From: Streptomyces sp. GSL17-111 | GTDB lineage: Bacteria; Actinomycetota; Actinomycetes; Streptomycetales; Streptomycetaceae | Direction: 5' to 3' | DNA length: 64,000 nt | Assembly: GCF_037911585.1 (NCBI RefSeq) | Contig: NZ_JBAJNS010000001.1 | Span: 2,107,001-2,171,000, forward strand | Shown: piece by piece, positions 1-10,475 of the stretch | How positions within the stretch are numbered: the first letter of the stretch is position 1 | How the letters are laid out: each line of letters opens with the position of its first letter | Notes under the pieces: generated by a model | Database searches by the model: none | Seen by the model: only the letters and a program-made list of their open reading frames with translations | What the model was told of the DNA's origin: nothing | Made by a program: the position numbers and the translations under genes

Positions 1-1
1 G

Positions 2-160
2 TCCTTCGCGCTCGGGACGGCCATCGGCGTGATCGGGCTGCGGGGGCTGCGGGCCCTGCGCCGCCCGCCCGCCGCCGGGGGCTTCGAGGGCCGGAGGCGG
101 AACGCGGGGAACGCCGGTGCGGCCGACGGCGTTCCGGAAGACAGAGACAGCGTCGCATAG
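2..160 (+). CDS. 3' end of an unidentified membrane protein gene (partial)
   Basis: The window opens inside a reading frame that runs without a stop to TAG at 158-160. About 52 residues are visible. They begin with a hydrophobic stretch (SFALGTAIGVIGLRGL), turn basic (RALRRPP) and end in a polar Gly/Arg/Asp-rich tail. That is the pattern of a last membrane helix followed by a cytoplasmic tail. It lies 25 bp before the metallophosphoesterase gene on the same strand, so the two may be co-transcribed. The family cannot be named from this fragment. Confidence 0.5.
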   Translation, partial: SFALGTAIGVIGLRGLRALRRPPAAGGFEGRRRNAGNAGAADGVPEDRDSVA

Positions 161-185
161 CGGATAGGGCGGGGAAGAGCGTCAC

Positions 186-1508
186 ATGGTGTTCGTGTTC
201 TTGGGGCTCGTGGTGGGTGTGCTGGGCGGTGCGCACTACTACCTGTGGCGCCGCCTGGTCCGTGACGTCTCGGCGCCGCGCGGCGTCTACCGCCGGGTGG
301 GGACGGCCCTGGCCGTCGTGCTGCCGCTGCTGGCCGTCGCGGGGCAGACGGCGGGCCGGATGGAGGCGCCGTTCGTCGTGCAGCAGCTGCTGGCGTGGCC
401 CGGCCTCATGTGGTTCGCGCTGCTCGTCTACCTGCTGCTGGCGCTCGTCGCGCTGGAGCCGGTGCGCCCGCTGGCCCGGCGACTGCTCGCCCGGCGGGCG
501 GCGCGGGCGGAGCAGCCCGCTCCGGCGCCGGAGCCCCGGCAGGAGCTGGTGACCGCACCGCAGGGGCCCGGAGCCGGCCCGGCGGAGGCCACCGGCCCGG
601 CGGACGCCCCGGAGGGGCCCGGCGGGCCGCCCGCGCCGGAGCCGACGCGCACCGCCCCCGCCGAGTCCGGCCCCTCCGACCCCTCGCGCCGGCTGTTCGT
701 CGCCCGGGCGGCGGCCGTCACGGCGGGTGTGGCGGCGGCGGGGACCGTCGGGTACGGGACCTACAGCATGCTGGGCATCGGGCCCCGGCTGAAGCGGGTG
801 ACCGTTCCGCTGGCCAAGCTGCCGCGCGGGGCGCACGGCTACCGGATCGCGGTGGTGAGCGACATCCACATCGGGCCCGTCCTGGGCCGGGGCCACACCC
901 AGCGGATCGTGGACGTCATCAACCGGGTGAACGCGGACGCCGTCGCCATCGTCGGGGACCTCGTGGACGGTTCCGTGGCCGACCTCGGGGAGGCCGCCGA
1001 GCCGCTGGCCACGCTGCGTTCGCGGGACGGCGCCTACTTCGTCACGGGCAACCACGAGTACTTCTCCGGCGCCGAGCAGTGGGTCGACCACATGCGGGAG
1101 CTGGGCGTGCGTCCGCTGGAGAACGAGCGGGTCGAGCTGGCCGGGTTCGACCTGGCGGGCGTCAACGACATCGCCGGTGAGAACTACGACGACGGCCCGG
1201 ACTACGAGGCCGCCCTCGGCGACCGGGCGCCGGAGCGCGCCTCCGTGCTGCTGGCGCACCAGCCGGTGATGATCCACGACGCCGTCGAGCACGGCGTCGA
1301 CCTCCAGCTCTCCGGGCACACCCACGGGGGCCAGATGTGGCCGGGGACGTACCTGGCGGACCTGGCCAACCCCACCCTGGCCGGGCTGGAGCGGTACGGC
1401 GACACCCAGCTCTACGTGACGCGCGGTGCCGGCGCGTGGGGGCCGCCGGTACGGGTCGGCGCGGAGCCGGACATCACCGTCGTCGAACTGGCCGCGCGGA
1501 GTGCCTGA
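186..1508 (+). CDS. membrane-anchored calcineurin-like metallophosphoesterase
   Basis: A 440-residue protein. The N-terminal ~95 residues hold about three to four hydrophobic helices, then comes a Pro/Ala-rich linker (~100-165), another hydrophobic segment (~178-198), and a calcineurin-like phosphoesterase domain to the end. The metal-binding signature is complete: DIHIG, GDLVDG, GNHEY, a histidine in LAHQP and the C-terminal GHTHGG. The layout matches the YkuE/YaeI-type membrane phosphoesterases, which act on phosphoesters at the membrane; the substrate here is unknown. ATG follows a purine-rich GGGGAAGAG about 6 nt upstream. A GTG two codons in is a less likely start. Confidence 0.9.
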   Translation: MVFVFLGLVVGVLGGAHYYLWRRLVRDVSAPRGVYRRVGTALAVVLPLLAVAGQTAGRMEAPFVVQQLLAWPGLMWFALLVYLLLALVALEPVRPLARRLLARRAARAEQPAPAPEPRQELVTAPQGPGAGPAEATGPADAPEGPGGPPAPEPTRTAPAESGPSDPSRRLFVARAAAVTAGVAAAGTVGYGTYSMLGIGPRLKRVTVPLAKLPRGAHGYRIAVVSDIHIGPVLGRGHTQRIVDVINRVNADAVAIVGDLVDGSVADLGEAAEPLATLRSRDGAYFVTGNHEYFSGAEQWVDHMRELGVRPLENERVELAGFDLAGVNDIAGENYDDGPDYEAALGDRAPERASVLLAHQPVMIHDAVEHGVDLQLSGHTHGGQMWPGTYLADLANPTLAGLERYGDTQLYVTRGAGAWGPPVRVGAEPDITVVELAARSA

Positions 1509-1665
1509 ACCGCGCCGTCGTCCGGTCCCGGGCGATGTCCCGTCGCCCCGCCGTGCGTTCACCCGGACGGGCGGCCACGTCGTACCGGATCGGCGCGTGT
1601 CGTGCGGCCGAACGGGTGGTCACCCGGGTGCCGCCCCTGGGCTAACGGAGTGTCGGGACACGCGG

Positions 1666-1671
1666 TACGTT
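1666..1671 (+). promoter_or_regulatory. possible -10 element of a leaderless carboxypeptidase transcript
   Basis: TACGTT lies 6 nt before the GTG at 1678 and no ribosome-binding site is visible between them. This is the spacing expected for a leaderless mRNA, which is common in Streptomyces. No convincing -35 element is seen, so the call is tentative. Confidence 0.3.
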
Positions 1672-1677
1672 CCCCCC

Positions 1678-2943
1678 GTGGACACGATTCGTCATACTTC
1701 CCGGCGCGCCGCCGCCCGTACGACGGTGGCGGCGGCGGTGCTGCTGCCCGCGCTGCTCAGCGGCCTGACCACCGCTCCCGCCGCGGCCGACGAGGCGAAG
1801 CCGCCGAAGAGCATGTCCACGGTCGGCGGCGAACGTCTCGGCCTGCCCGGCACCCAGGTCGCGCTCGGCCCGGAGGCGCCGAAGGTGCCGAAGAAGCTCA
1901 CCGCGCGCTCCTGGATCGTGGCCGACGCCGAGAGCGGTGACGTGCTGGCCGCGCACAACGCCCACTGGCGGCTGGCACCGGCGTCCACGATCAAGATGCT
2001 CTTCGCCGACGCGCTGCTGCCGAAGTTCGAGGCCGAGACGGTCTACGAGGTGCGGCGGGAGGACCTCCTGGAGCTCGGCACGAACTCCAGCGCCGTCGGC
2101 ATCAAGGAGGACCACCCGTACACCGTGCACGACTTGTGGAACGGGGTGTTCGTCCGCTCCGGCAACGACGCGGTGCACGTCCTGGCCGCGATGAACGGCG
2201 GTCTGGAGAAGACCGCGCGGGAGATGAACGAGCACGCCGACGCCCTGGGCGCGCAGGACACCCACGTCGTCAGCCCGGACGGCTACGACGCCGAGGGGCA
2301 GACGTCCTCCGCCTACGACCTCACCCTCATCGCCCGCTCCGGTATGCAGAAGCCGGCCTTCCGGGCCTACGCGGCCACCGCCGAGGCCGATTTCCCCGGC
2401 GAGTGGGCGAAGGAGGAGAAGAAGGCGAAGGAGGACGACGGGCCGCGCGAGCGCGAGCACTTCGCCATCGGCACGACGAACCGGCTCCTGATCGGCTCCG
2501 ACGGGCTCGAACCGTACGAGGGGCTGGCCGGGGTGAAGAACGGCTACACCTCCGAGGCGGGCTACACCTTCACCGGTGTCGCCCAGCGCGGGGAGCGCAC
2601 CCTCCTGGTCACCGTCATGCACCCCGACGAGGACGAGGGGGCCAACCGCGTGTACGAGGAGACGGCCGCCCTGCTGGACTGGGGCTTCGCGGCGGCGGAC
2701 GAGGTGACGCCGGTCGGCGAACTCGTCCCGCCGCGCGGCGCGCAGGCCCCGTCCGCAGACCCGACCCCGGTGGGCGACGAGAAGAACGGCGAGGGCACCG
2801 CCGCAGGACTGACGGCGTCCGAACCGCCCGCCTCCGGGGCCTCGGGCGTGAGCACCGCCGTGGGCCTCATCGCGGCGACGGGCACCGTCCTCGCCGCCGC
2901 GGCCTGGTTCGTGCACCGGCGCTGGCCCGCCGCCCGGGACTGA
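1678..2943 (+). CDS. D-alanyl-D-alanine carboxypeptidase (class A low-molecular-weight PBP, DacA/DacC type)
   Basis: A serine carboxypeptidase that trims the terminal D-Ala of peptidoglycan pentapeptides outside the membrane. The 421-residue protein starts with a basic region and signal peptide ending near TAPAAADE. It carries the three penicillin-binding motifs: STIK (Ser103, Lys106), SGN in SGNDAV, and KNG in GVKNGYTSEAG in place of the textbook KTG. I recall KNG as common among Streptomyces members. A Pro/Ser-rich stretch leads to a C-terminal membrane helix and a short basic tail. The frame is open further upstream to 1426, but that part overlaps the previous gene. GTG at 1678 gives the signal peptide directly and sits just after a -10-like TACGTT. 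Confidence 0.92.
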   Translation: MDTIRHTSRRAAARTTVAAAVLLPALLSGLTTAPAAADEAKPPKSMSTVGGERLGLPGTQVALGPEAPKVPKKLTARSWIVADAESGDVLAAHNAHWRLAPASTIKMLFADALLPKFEAETVYEVRREDLLELGTNSSAVGIKEDHPYTVHDLWNGVFVRSGNDAVHVLAAMNGGLEKTAREMNEHADALGAQDTHVVSPDGYDAEGQTSSAYDLTLIARSGMQKPAFRAYAATAEADFPGEWAKEEKKAKEDDGPREREHFAIGTTNRLLIGSDGLEPYEGLAGVKNGYTSEAGYTFTGVAQRGERTLLVTVMHPDEDEGANRVYEETAALLDWGFAAADEVTPVGELVPPRGAQAPSADPTPVGDEKNGEGTAAGLTASEPPASGASGVSTAVGLIAATGTVLAAAAWFVHRRWPAARD

Positions 2944-3001
2944 CCGCGCCCCCGGCGCCCGGGTGCGGACCGCCCCCGGGCGGTGGTGCGACGGCCCCCG
3001 G

Positions 3002-3634
3002 TCAGAACTGCGGGCGGTTGAACCACTGCCCGGCCGGGCGGACGCAGAGGAAGACGAGCGTCAGGATCGCCGTCACCAGCCACAGCACCTGGATGAACAC
3101 CCCGAAAGCCTCCACGGACCCGTCGGACGCCAGGGAGCTGAGGAACGCGAAGCCGGCCGCAAGGGTGTTGAGGGCCGCCGTGATGATCGCCATGACCCGG
3201 ACGCCCGCGCGGCCCCTGCCGAACATCGAGGCGACCGTGATGTGGAGGGCTCCCATGGCCAGGCTGACGCACAGCAGGACGACACCGACCGCGTAGAGGT
3301 CGTCGGAGACGTCACCGAAGGTGGGACGTTCGTAGTACGGCTTCGACGACTCGGCCATCAGGTAGATGCCCAGCATGGCGCACAGCAGCCACAGGCCACC
3401 GGCGACGAAGAGCAGCACCCGGGCGGTGACGACGATGCCGGGCATCCCCGTCCGCATCGGCGGCATGCCGCCGGGGTACTGCGGATAGCCGCCCGGGTAG
3501 CCCGGCGCCGGGTGGTGCTGCGCCGGGTAGCCGGACGCCGGCTGGTGCTGGGGCGGGGGCTGCTGCGGCGGCGCCGACGGGTAGCCGTACGGCTGCGGCT
3601 GGCCGTACGGGTCGGGCTGGCTCGGGTGACTCAC
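3002..3634 (-). CDS. Pro/Tyr/Gln-rich N-terminus membrane protein of unknown function
   Basis: A 210-residue protein. The first ~80 residues are low-complexity and rich in Pro, Gly, Gln and Tyr (repeats such as PYGQPQPYG). About four hydrophobic segments follow. This architecture (a soft PYGQ-type cytosolic tail on a small membrane domain) is frequent in actinomycetes, and no function is known for this version. GTG at 3634 was chosen because a GAGGT ribosome-binding site lies 6 nt upstream and the repeat region starts right after it. The longer frame to 3688 adds unlike sequence. It converges with the carboxypeptidase gene. Confidence 0.75.
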   Translation of the reverse strand: MSHPSQPDPYGQPQPYGYPSAPPQQPPPQHQPASGYPAQHHPAPGYPGGYPQYPGGMPPMRTGMPGIVVTARVLLFVAGGLWLLCAMLGIYLMAESSKPYYERPTFGDVSDDLYAVGVVLLCVSLAMGALHITVASMFGRGRAGVRVMAIITAALNTLAAGFAFLSSLASDGSVEAFGVFIQVLWLVTAILTLVFLCVRPAGQWFNRPQF

Positions 3635-3904
3635 GGCGGAACCTCGAAAGCGCGGTAGGGACGATCGGACGCACCCGGGCCAGGTCACCGGGGCACCCCG
3701 GGCTCCGGCCCGAGGGCCGGGCGCAAGCGCCTTCCCCGTGCCCTCCCCCGCGGCCGTCCCCTTCGGCCCGCGGCACTGCGGTCATCATCCGGCCCGCCCG
3801 CAGCACGTGTCCAGCCGCGCTCGCCGACCGTGACGAAGCTCTTACCGGGCCCGTACCGGCGGGCGGAGTGGAGACGGGGGCCGGGCATCAAGGAGGATGG
3901 GGGC

Positions 3905-4759
3905 ATGAGCGCGCAGATTCTCGACGGCAAGGCCACCGCGGCCACCATCAAGTCCGAAATCGCCACCCGGGTGGAGGCCCTGGCGGCCCGGGGCGTCCGC
4001 CCCGGACTGGGCACCGTGCTGGTGGGCGACGACCCGGCCAGCCACAAGTACGTGGCGGGCAAGCACCGCGACTGCGCCCAGGTGGGCATCGCCTCCATCC
4101 AGCGCCAACTGCCCGCCACCGCGACGCAGGAGGAGATCGAGGCCGTCGTCCGCGAGCTCAACGAGGACCCGGAGTGCACCGGCTACATCGTGCAGCTGCC
4201 GCTCCCCCGGGGCATCGACACCAACCGCGTGCTGGAGCTGATGGACCCGGACAAGGACGCCGACGGGCTGCACCCGGCGAACCTCGGCCGGCTCGTCCTC
4301 GGCGTCCCCGCTCCCCTGCCCTGCACACCGAACGGGATCATCGAGCTGCTGCGGCGCCACGAGGTGCCGATCAAGGGGGCCGAGGTGGTCGTCGTCGGCC
4401 GGGGCATCACGGTCGGACGGTCGCTGCCGCTGCTGCTGACCCGCCGCTCGGAGAACGCCACGGTGACCCAGTGCCACACCGGCACCCGCGACCTGGCCGC
4501 CCACCTGCGCGAGGCCGACATCGTCGTGGCGGCCGCCGGCGTGCCGCACCTGATCAAGCCCGAGGACGTCCGCCCCGGTGCGGCCGTGCTCGACGTCGGC
4601 GTGAGCCGGGACGAGAGCGGGAAGATCGCCGGTGACGTGCACCCGGGCGTCGCGGAGACGGCCGGGTGGCTCTCGCCCAACCCGGGCGGCGTCGGCCCGA
4701 TGACGCGGGCGATGCTCCTGGCCAACGTCGTGGACGCGGCCGAGCGGAACGCGGGCTGA
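3905..4759 (+). CDS. folD: bifunctional methylenetetrahydrofolate dehydrogenase / methenyltetrahydrofolate cyclohydrolase
   Basis: A cytosolic enzyme that interconverts 5,10-methylene-, 5,10-methenyl- and 10-formyl-tetrahydrofolate with NADP, supplying one-carbon units for purine synthesis; purH and purN are 20 kb away. The 284-residue length is normal. Family marks are the catalytic Tyr-Lys pair in [35 protein letters not shown], the cofactor loop [10 protein letters not shown] and the C-terminal [17 protein letters not shown] at 3905 is preceded by an AGGAGG site about 11 nt upstream. The next gene starts 3 nt after the stop, so the two form an operon. Confidence 0.97.
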   Translation: MSAQILDGKATAATIKSEIATRVEALAARGVRPGLGTVLVGDDPASHKYVAGKHRDCAQVGIASIQRQLPATATQEEIEAVVRELNEDPECTGYIVQLPLPRGIDTNRVLELMDPDKDADGLHPANLGRLVLGVPAPLPCTPNGIIELLRRHEVPIKGAEVVVVGRGITVGRSLPLLLTRRSENATVTQCHTGTRDLAAHLREADIVVAAAGVPHLIKPEDVRPGAAVLDVGVSRDESGKIAGDVHPGVAETAGWLSPNPGGVGPMTRAMLLANVVDAAERNAG

Positions 4760-4762
4760 GCC

Positions 4763-5173
4763 ATGGGAGCGGATTCCAGCGCGCCGCGCCGCCGCACCCG
4801 GCGCTTCCCCGTCCTCACCCGTGACACCGCCCGGCCCGAGGGCGGCGGCCGGGCGGCGGCCGGGGACGCCCCCGCGCCGTACCGCCAGTGGCCGCTGCTG
4901 ACCGTGCTGGCCGGCACGGGGGCCGGGCTGCTGATCGTCCTCGGCGAGACGCGGCTCGGCGTGCTCGTCGTGGGCGGCTCCCTGCTGGCCGGGGCGGTGC
5001 TGCGCCGGGTGGTGCCGAACGTGGGCATGCTGGCCGTCCGCTCCCGGTTCACGGACATGCTGACCTACGGCCTGCTCGGCTCGCTCATCATCGTCCTGGG
5101 GCTCATGGCGCAGCCCCGACCGTGGCTGGAGCTCCCGTTCCTGGAGGACGTCATCCGCTACCTCGTCCGTTAG
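4763..5173 (+). CDS. DUF3017 small membrane protein
   Basis: A 136-residue protein with a basic N-terminus (RRRTRRF), a flexible stretch to about residue 45, then about three hydrophobic helices. It ends LPFLEDVIRYLVR. DUF3017 proteins occur almost only in actinomycetes and typically sit just downstream of folD, as here with 3 nt between the genes. The role is unknown. The conserved linkage suggests co-expression with one-carbon metabolism, but that is inference. Confidence 0.85.
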   Translation: MGADSSAPRRRTRRFPVLTRDTARPEGGGRAAAGDAPAPYRQWPLLTVLAGTGAGLLIVLGETRLGVLVVGGSLLAGAVLRRVVPNVGMLAVRSRFTDMLTYGLLGSLIIVLGLMAQPRPWLELPFLEDVIRYLVR

Positions 5174-5385
5174 GCGCGACGAGGTGGCGGATCGCGTCCC
5201 CGGGGGACGACCGCCCGTCGGCGTGGAACCGCCGCGCACCGTTCGGGCGTGGAACCGGACGGACGTGCCGTTCCCCCCACCGACGAGTGGCACACTGGTC
5301 GGATGTTCGTGCCCGGCCCGTGGCGACCGTCGGCGGTGCGCGAGGACGCAACAACAGCACGCCCGGGGAGAGGGAGGTCATCGGC

Positions 5386-6492
5386 ATGCCTCGCTGGAAG
5401 CCGCTACCGGAGGAACTGGACCCGGAGATCCGCGACTTCGCGAGTCAGATGCGCCGGCTCGTGGACCGCAGCGGGCTGAGCCTCTCCGCCCTGTCGGACA
5501 AGACGGGCTACAGCAAGACGTCGTGGGAGCGCTACCTCGGCGGACGGCTGCTCCCGCCGCAGGGAGCCGTCTCCGCGCTCGCCGACGTCACCGGCACCGA
5601 CGTGCGGCACCTGGCGACCCTGTGGGAGCTGGCCGAACGGGCCTGGAGCCGGGCCGAGATGCGGCACGACATGACGATGGAGGCCATCCGCATATCGCAG
5701 GCCCGCGAGGCGCTGGAGGCCGCCGAGGCAGCCGAGGCGGCCGAGGCCGGCGCCGCGAAGGGCCGCAGACGGCAGCGGAACGCTCCCGGGCGCCCGGCCC
5801 CGGACGCCGTCCCGGGCCCCGGCGGACCGGGCGGCACCGGCAGTGCCGCGACGACGGCCCTGCGCACCTCGCCGGAGGCCGCCCCGGGTGCCCCGGTCCC
5901 GTCCCACGCCGCCGCCCGTCCCACACCCCAGGGGCCCCGACCCGCGCCGGGTCGTCCCGCACCGCGCCGCACCGCCGCCCGCGCGGCCGAACCGCCGTCC
6001 GGGGGGCGACGCGTCACGATGCTGCTCGCCGGCGGCGTGAGCGCGCTGGCCGTCCTGGCCGCCACGTTCTTCTTCGTCGACCTCCCCGGCGACGGCGACG
6101 AGGCCGCCGCCGAGCCCACACCCCCGCCGCGCAAGGTGACCGAGCCGAAGCTGCCCGACGGCGTGCTGTGCAGCGGCGCCGACTGCACCGGCGAGGACCC
6201 CGAACTCATGGGCTGCGGCGGTCAGTACGCCGAGACGACGTCGGACGCGATGATCGGCGCGGCCTACGTCGAGGTGCGCTACAGCGAGGTGTGCGAGGCC
6301 GCCTGGGCCAGGATCGGCGCCGCCGAGCCGGGTGACACCGTCGTGATCACCGCCGACACCGACGCCAGGGCCAGCCAGGACCTGGGCGAGAACACCGAGG
6401 GCTACACGATGATGGTCGCCGCGAAGAGCCCGGACGTCGTGCGGATCTGCGTCGAGCGCGCCGGGACGTCGCAGGGGTGCACGGTCCGCTGA
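5386..6492 (+). CDS. XRE-family helix-turn-helix protein with transmembrane helix and DUF2690 extracellular domain
   Basis: A 368-residue protein. Residues ~10-75 form an XRE/Cro-type helix-turn-helix (LSLSALSDKTGYSKTSWERYL). An Ala/Glu-rich helical stretch (EALEAAEAAEAAEAG) and a long Pro/Ala-rich linker follow. One membrane helix (MLLAGGVSALAVLAATFFFV, ~214-233) leads to a C-terminal DUF2690 domain of ~120 residues with four or more cysteines (LCSGADC, GCGG, VCEAAW, ICVE). The DNA-binding part is therefore cytosolic and the sensor-like part outside. ATG at 5386 has GGGAGGT about 7 nt upstream; the frame is open far upstream but that stretch lies inside the folD partner gene. Signal and target genes are unknown. 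Confidence 0.85.
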   Translation: MPRWKPLPEELDPEIRDFASQMRRLVDRSGLSLSALSDKTGYSKTSWERYLGGRLLPPQGAVSALADVTGTDVRHLATLWELAERAWSRAEMRHDMTMEAIRISQAREALEAAEAAEAAEAGAAKGRRRQRNAPGRPAPDAVPGPGGPGGTGSAATTALRTSPEAAPGAPVPSHAAARPTPQGPRPAPGRPAPRRTAARAAEPPSGGRRVTMLLAGGVSALAVLAATFFFVDLPGDGDEAAAEPTPPPRKVTEPKLPDGVLCSGADCTGEDPELMGCGGQYAETTSDAMIGAAYVEVRYSEVCEAAWARIGAAEPGDTVVITADTDARASQDLGENTEGYTMMVAAKSPDVVRICVERAGTSQGCTVR

Positions 6493-7820
<1,328 letters not shown>

Positions 7821-7841
7821 GCGGGTCCGCACGCACCCGAC

Positions 7842-7884
7842 GAACGCCGAACGGCCCCCGCGATGCGGGGGCCGTTCGGCGTTC
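7842..7884. terminator. bidirectional terminator between mdh and the lipoprotein gene
   Basis: A perfect 20-bp inverted repeat with a 3-nt loop (7842-7861, loop GAT, 7865-7884). It sits between two convergent genes and can stop transcription from both sides. Confidence 0.9.
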
Positions 7885-7907
7885 CGGCGTCGCCGTGCCG
7901 CGTCGGC

Positions 7908-8651
7908 TCAGCTGCCGGCGGCCTGCTCCAGCTTGGAGACGTCGAAGGACTCGTCCTCGGAGGGGACGTCGTCCGGCACGCCCTCGTCGAACTTGCCGAA
8001 CGAGACGGTCGTCTCGGCGCCGCCCTCGGCGTTCACGATCTGCACCGGGTACGCCGTGCCCTCGGCGGCGACGTGCATCGTGGTCTCCTCCTCGTCCTCC
8101 TCGGAGGTGCCCTTGATGGTCACGACGTTCTTGCCGTCCACCTCGCCCTCCTTCGGGTCGGACCAGGTGGTGCCGTCGTCGTCGCTGTTGATGTCCTCCT
8201 GGAGGGCCTTCAGGTCACAGCTGCCGGCCATGCCCTGCAGCATCGGGTCCTGGGTCGTGCCGGCGAGGTACTTGCCCTTGAAGAGCTCGTAGACGGCCGC
8301 GCCGTTCGCGCCGCCCTGCACCTCCCAGAACTTCTGGTCCGGCTTCATCCAGACCTTGTCGCCCTGCTTGACGATCTCGGCCGTGCCCTGCTCGCCCTGG
8401 TCGATCTTCCCGACGCAGTTGCCGTCGCGGTCCATCGTCAGGTCGATGGAGAACGTGGAACCGTCCTGCTCGGACTCCATCTGCATCTGGAACGAGGTGA
8501 CGTCCTTCAGCGCCTTGCCGGCCTCCTCGGAGACCTCCTTGCCCGACTTCTCGGCCAGGCCGTTGCTCTCACTGCCGCAGGCGCTCAGACCCGCCACCGC
8601 CATGAGAGCCGCCGCCGTTGCCATCGCCGGCGTCCTGTACTGCTTTCGCAC
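7908..8651 (-). CDS. putative LppX/LprG-like lipoprotein
   Basis: A 247-residue secreted lipoprotein. A basic start and hydrophobic core lead to the lipobox LSAC, then an acidic, Gly-poor domain with many short beta-type segments (FQMQME, STFSIDLTMD, KVWMKPDQKFWEV). The overall pattern recalls LppX/LprAFG-type lipoproteins, which bind lipids at the cell surface; the match is by pattern only. GTG at 8651 is placed 9 nt after a GGAAGG site; GTG at 8657 is the alternative but only 3 nt from it. It converges with mdh across a strong terminator. Confidence 0.7.
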   Translation of the reverse strand: MRKQYRTPAMATAAALMAVAGLSACGSESNGLAEKSGKEVSEEAGKALKDVTSFQMQMESEQDGSTFSIDLTMDRDGNCVGKIDQGEQGTAEIVKQGDKVWMKPDQKFWEVQGGANGAAVYELFKGKYLAGTTQDPMLQGMAGSCDLKALQEDINSDDDGTTWSDPKEGEVDGKNVVTIKGTSEEDEEETTMHVAAEGTAYPVQIVNAEGGAETTVSFGKFDEGVPDDVPSEDESFDVSKLEQAAGS

Positions 8652-8839
8652 GCGCACGTACCTTCCCCGTGTTGTCAGTTGTGCCACCCGCCCAACGTAG
8701 AGGTCGGGGCCGACACCCGACCTCCAGCGTGATGAAGGCCACTTATCGAATACTCACGGGCATGAGATCGCAGGTTTGGGGCAGGGGTGCCCGTTGCCAG
8801 TGTGTCTGGCGCAGTGCAAAACGGTCAGAAAGCAAGGAA

Positions 8840-10357
8840 ATGCATTCAGAAGACGTGCCGGAGCCGACGACCGTCCACGTGGACGGCGTCTGGCGCGCCG
8901 CGACGGCGGGCACCACCCGCGAGGTCATCGACCCCGCCGACGCCACCGTGCTCGCGGTGGTCGCCGAAGGTTCGGCCGAGGACGCCGACGACGCCGTCCG
9001 GGCCGCCCGTCGCGCCTTCGACACCGGCCCCTGGCCGCGCACCCCCGTCGCCGAACGGGCCGCCCTGCTGCGCCGCACCGCGGACCTGCTCCAGCGGGAC
9101 CGCGAGGAGATCGCCCGCACCGAGTCCCGCGACACGGGCAAGACCCTGGAGGAGGGCCGGGTCGACGTCGACGACGTCACGGCGGCCTTCCGCTACTTCG
9201 CCGACCTGGTGACGAACGAGTCCGGCGGGCGCGTGGTCGACGCGGGCGACCCGGACGTGCACAGCGTGGTCGTGCACGAACCCGTCGGCGTCTGCGCGAT
9301 GATCACGCCCTGGAACTACCCGTTGCTCCAGGCCAGCTGGAAGATCGCACCGGCCCTGGCGGCGGGCAACACCTTCGTCGTCAAGCCCAGCGAGCTGACG
9401 CCGCTGTCCACCGTGCGCCTGCTGCGGCTGCTCGACGAGGCCGGGCTGCCCGCGGGGGTGGGCAACCTCGTGACCGGCGCCGGTGACCCCGTGGGCGCCC
9501 GGCTCGCCGAACACCCCGACGTCGACCTGGTGTCCTTCACCGGCGGCCTGGCCAGCGGCGTGAAGGTCGCCCAGGCCGCCGCGCCGAGCGTGAAGAAGGT
9601 CGCCCTGGAGCTCGGCGGGAAGAACCCCAACGTCGTCTTCGCCGACGCCTGCGCCACCGAGCACGGCTTCGACACGGCCGTCGACCAGGCCCTCAACGCC
9701 GCCTTCATCCACAGCGGCCAGGTGTGCTCCGCCGGTGCGCGGCTCATCGTCGAGGAGCCGGTGCGCGACCGCTTCGTCGCCGAGCTGGCCCGCAGGGCGT
9801 CGCTCATACGCCTGGGCCGGGGCACCGAGAAGGGTGTCGAGTGCGGTCCGCTCGTCTCCCGGCAGCAGTTGGAGAAGACCGAGGCCTACGTGGCCGCCGC
9901 ACTGGCCGACGGCGCCACGCTGCGCTGCGGCGGCGCGCGGCCCGAGCCGAGCGAGGTCCGCCCCGAGAGCGGCTACTTCTACCTGCCGACCGTGCTGGAC
10001 CACTGCCACGGCGAGATGAGCGTCATCCGCGAGGAGACGTTCGGGCCGATCCTGACCGTGGAGACCTTCCACGCCGAGGACGAGGCCGTCGCCCTGGCCA
10101 ACGACACCGAGTACGGCCTCGCCGGGGCCGTGTTCTCCGCCGACACCGCCCGCGCCCGGCGCGTCGCCGCGCGGCTGCGGCACGGCACCGTGTGGATCAA
10201 CGACTACCACCCCTACCTCCCGCAGGCCGAGTGGGGAGGCTTCGGCAGGTCCGGCGTGGGACGCGAGCTGGGCCCGGCCGGGCTGGCCGAGTACCGCGAG
10301 ACCAAGCACGTGTACGAGAACCTGCGCCCCGCCCCCGTCCGCTGGTTCGGCGGCTGA
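8840..10357 (+). CDS. betB: betaine-aldehyde dehydrogenase
   Basis: Oxidises betaine aldehyde to glycine betaine with NAD(P), the second step of choline oxidation. The 505-residue protein has the aldehyde dehydrogenase fold with the PWNYPL segment, the catalytic glutamate in LELGGKNPN, the catalytic cysteine in HSGQVCSAGARL, EETFGPIL, and a C-terminal GGFGRSGVGRELG. The substrate is inferred mainly from the adjacent choline dehydrogenase and betaine transporter genes. ATG at 8840 has AAGGA very close upstream; earlier in-frame starts give unlike sequence. First gene of a five-gene operon; betA starts 118 bp downstream. Confidence 0.92.
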   Translation: MHSEDVPEPTTVHVDGVWRAATAGTTREVIDPADATVLAVVAEGSAEDADDAVRAARRAFDTGPWPRTPVAERAALLRRTADLLQRDREEIARTESRDTGKTLEEGRVDVDDVTAAFRYFADLVTNESGGRVVDAGDPDVHSVVVHEPVGVCAMITPWNYPLLQASWKIAPALAAGNTFVVKPSELTPLSTVRLLRLLDEAGLPAGVGNLVTGAGDPVGARLAEHPDVDLVSFTGGLASGVKVAQAAAPSVKKVALELGGKNPNVVFADACATEHGFDTAVDQALNAAFIHSGQVCSAGARLIVEEPVRDRFVAELARRASLIRLGRGTEKGVECGPLVSRQQLEKTEAYVAAALADGATLRCGGARPEPSEVRPESGYFYLPTVLDHCHGEMSVIREETFGPILTVETFHAEDEAVALANDTEYGLAGAVFSADTARARRVAARLRHGTVWINDYHPYLPQAEWGGFGRSGVGRELGPAGLAEYRETKHVYENLRPAPVRWFGG

Positions 10358-10475
10358 CCCCGCCCCGGCCGCGACGACCGTGCCACCCCCCACCCACCAC
10401 CACGAGTCCCCCGCACCGCCCCGGCGGACCGCGAACCGGCCCGCACAGCACCACCCCGAGGAGCACCACACCGCC

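Noticed and set aside
1650..1671. GTGTCGGGA followed by TACGTT before the carboxypeptidase gene, as a further RecA-NDp promoter
   Set aside because: Spacer is one base short and the GTG part of the consensus is lost; chance similarity more likely.
1642..2916. Long minus-strand frame (424 aa) opposite the carboxypeptidase gene
   Set aside because: Low-complexity Gly/Arg/Val sequence typical of antisense frames in high-GC DNA; the plus strand encodes a full PBP with all motifs.
8672..8680. TTGTCAGTT as a damage promoter on the plus strand
   Set aside because: No TAnnnT at the required distance and the next plus-strand gene starts 160 bp away.
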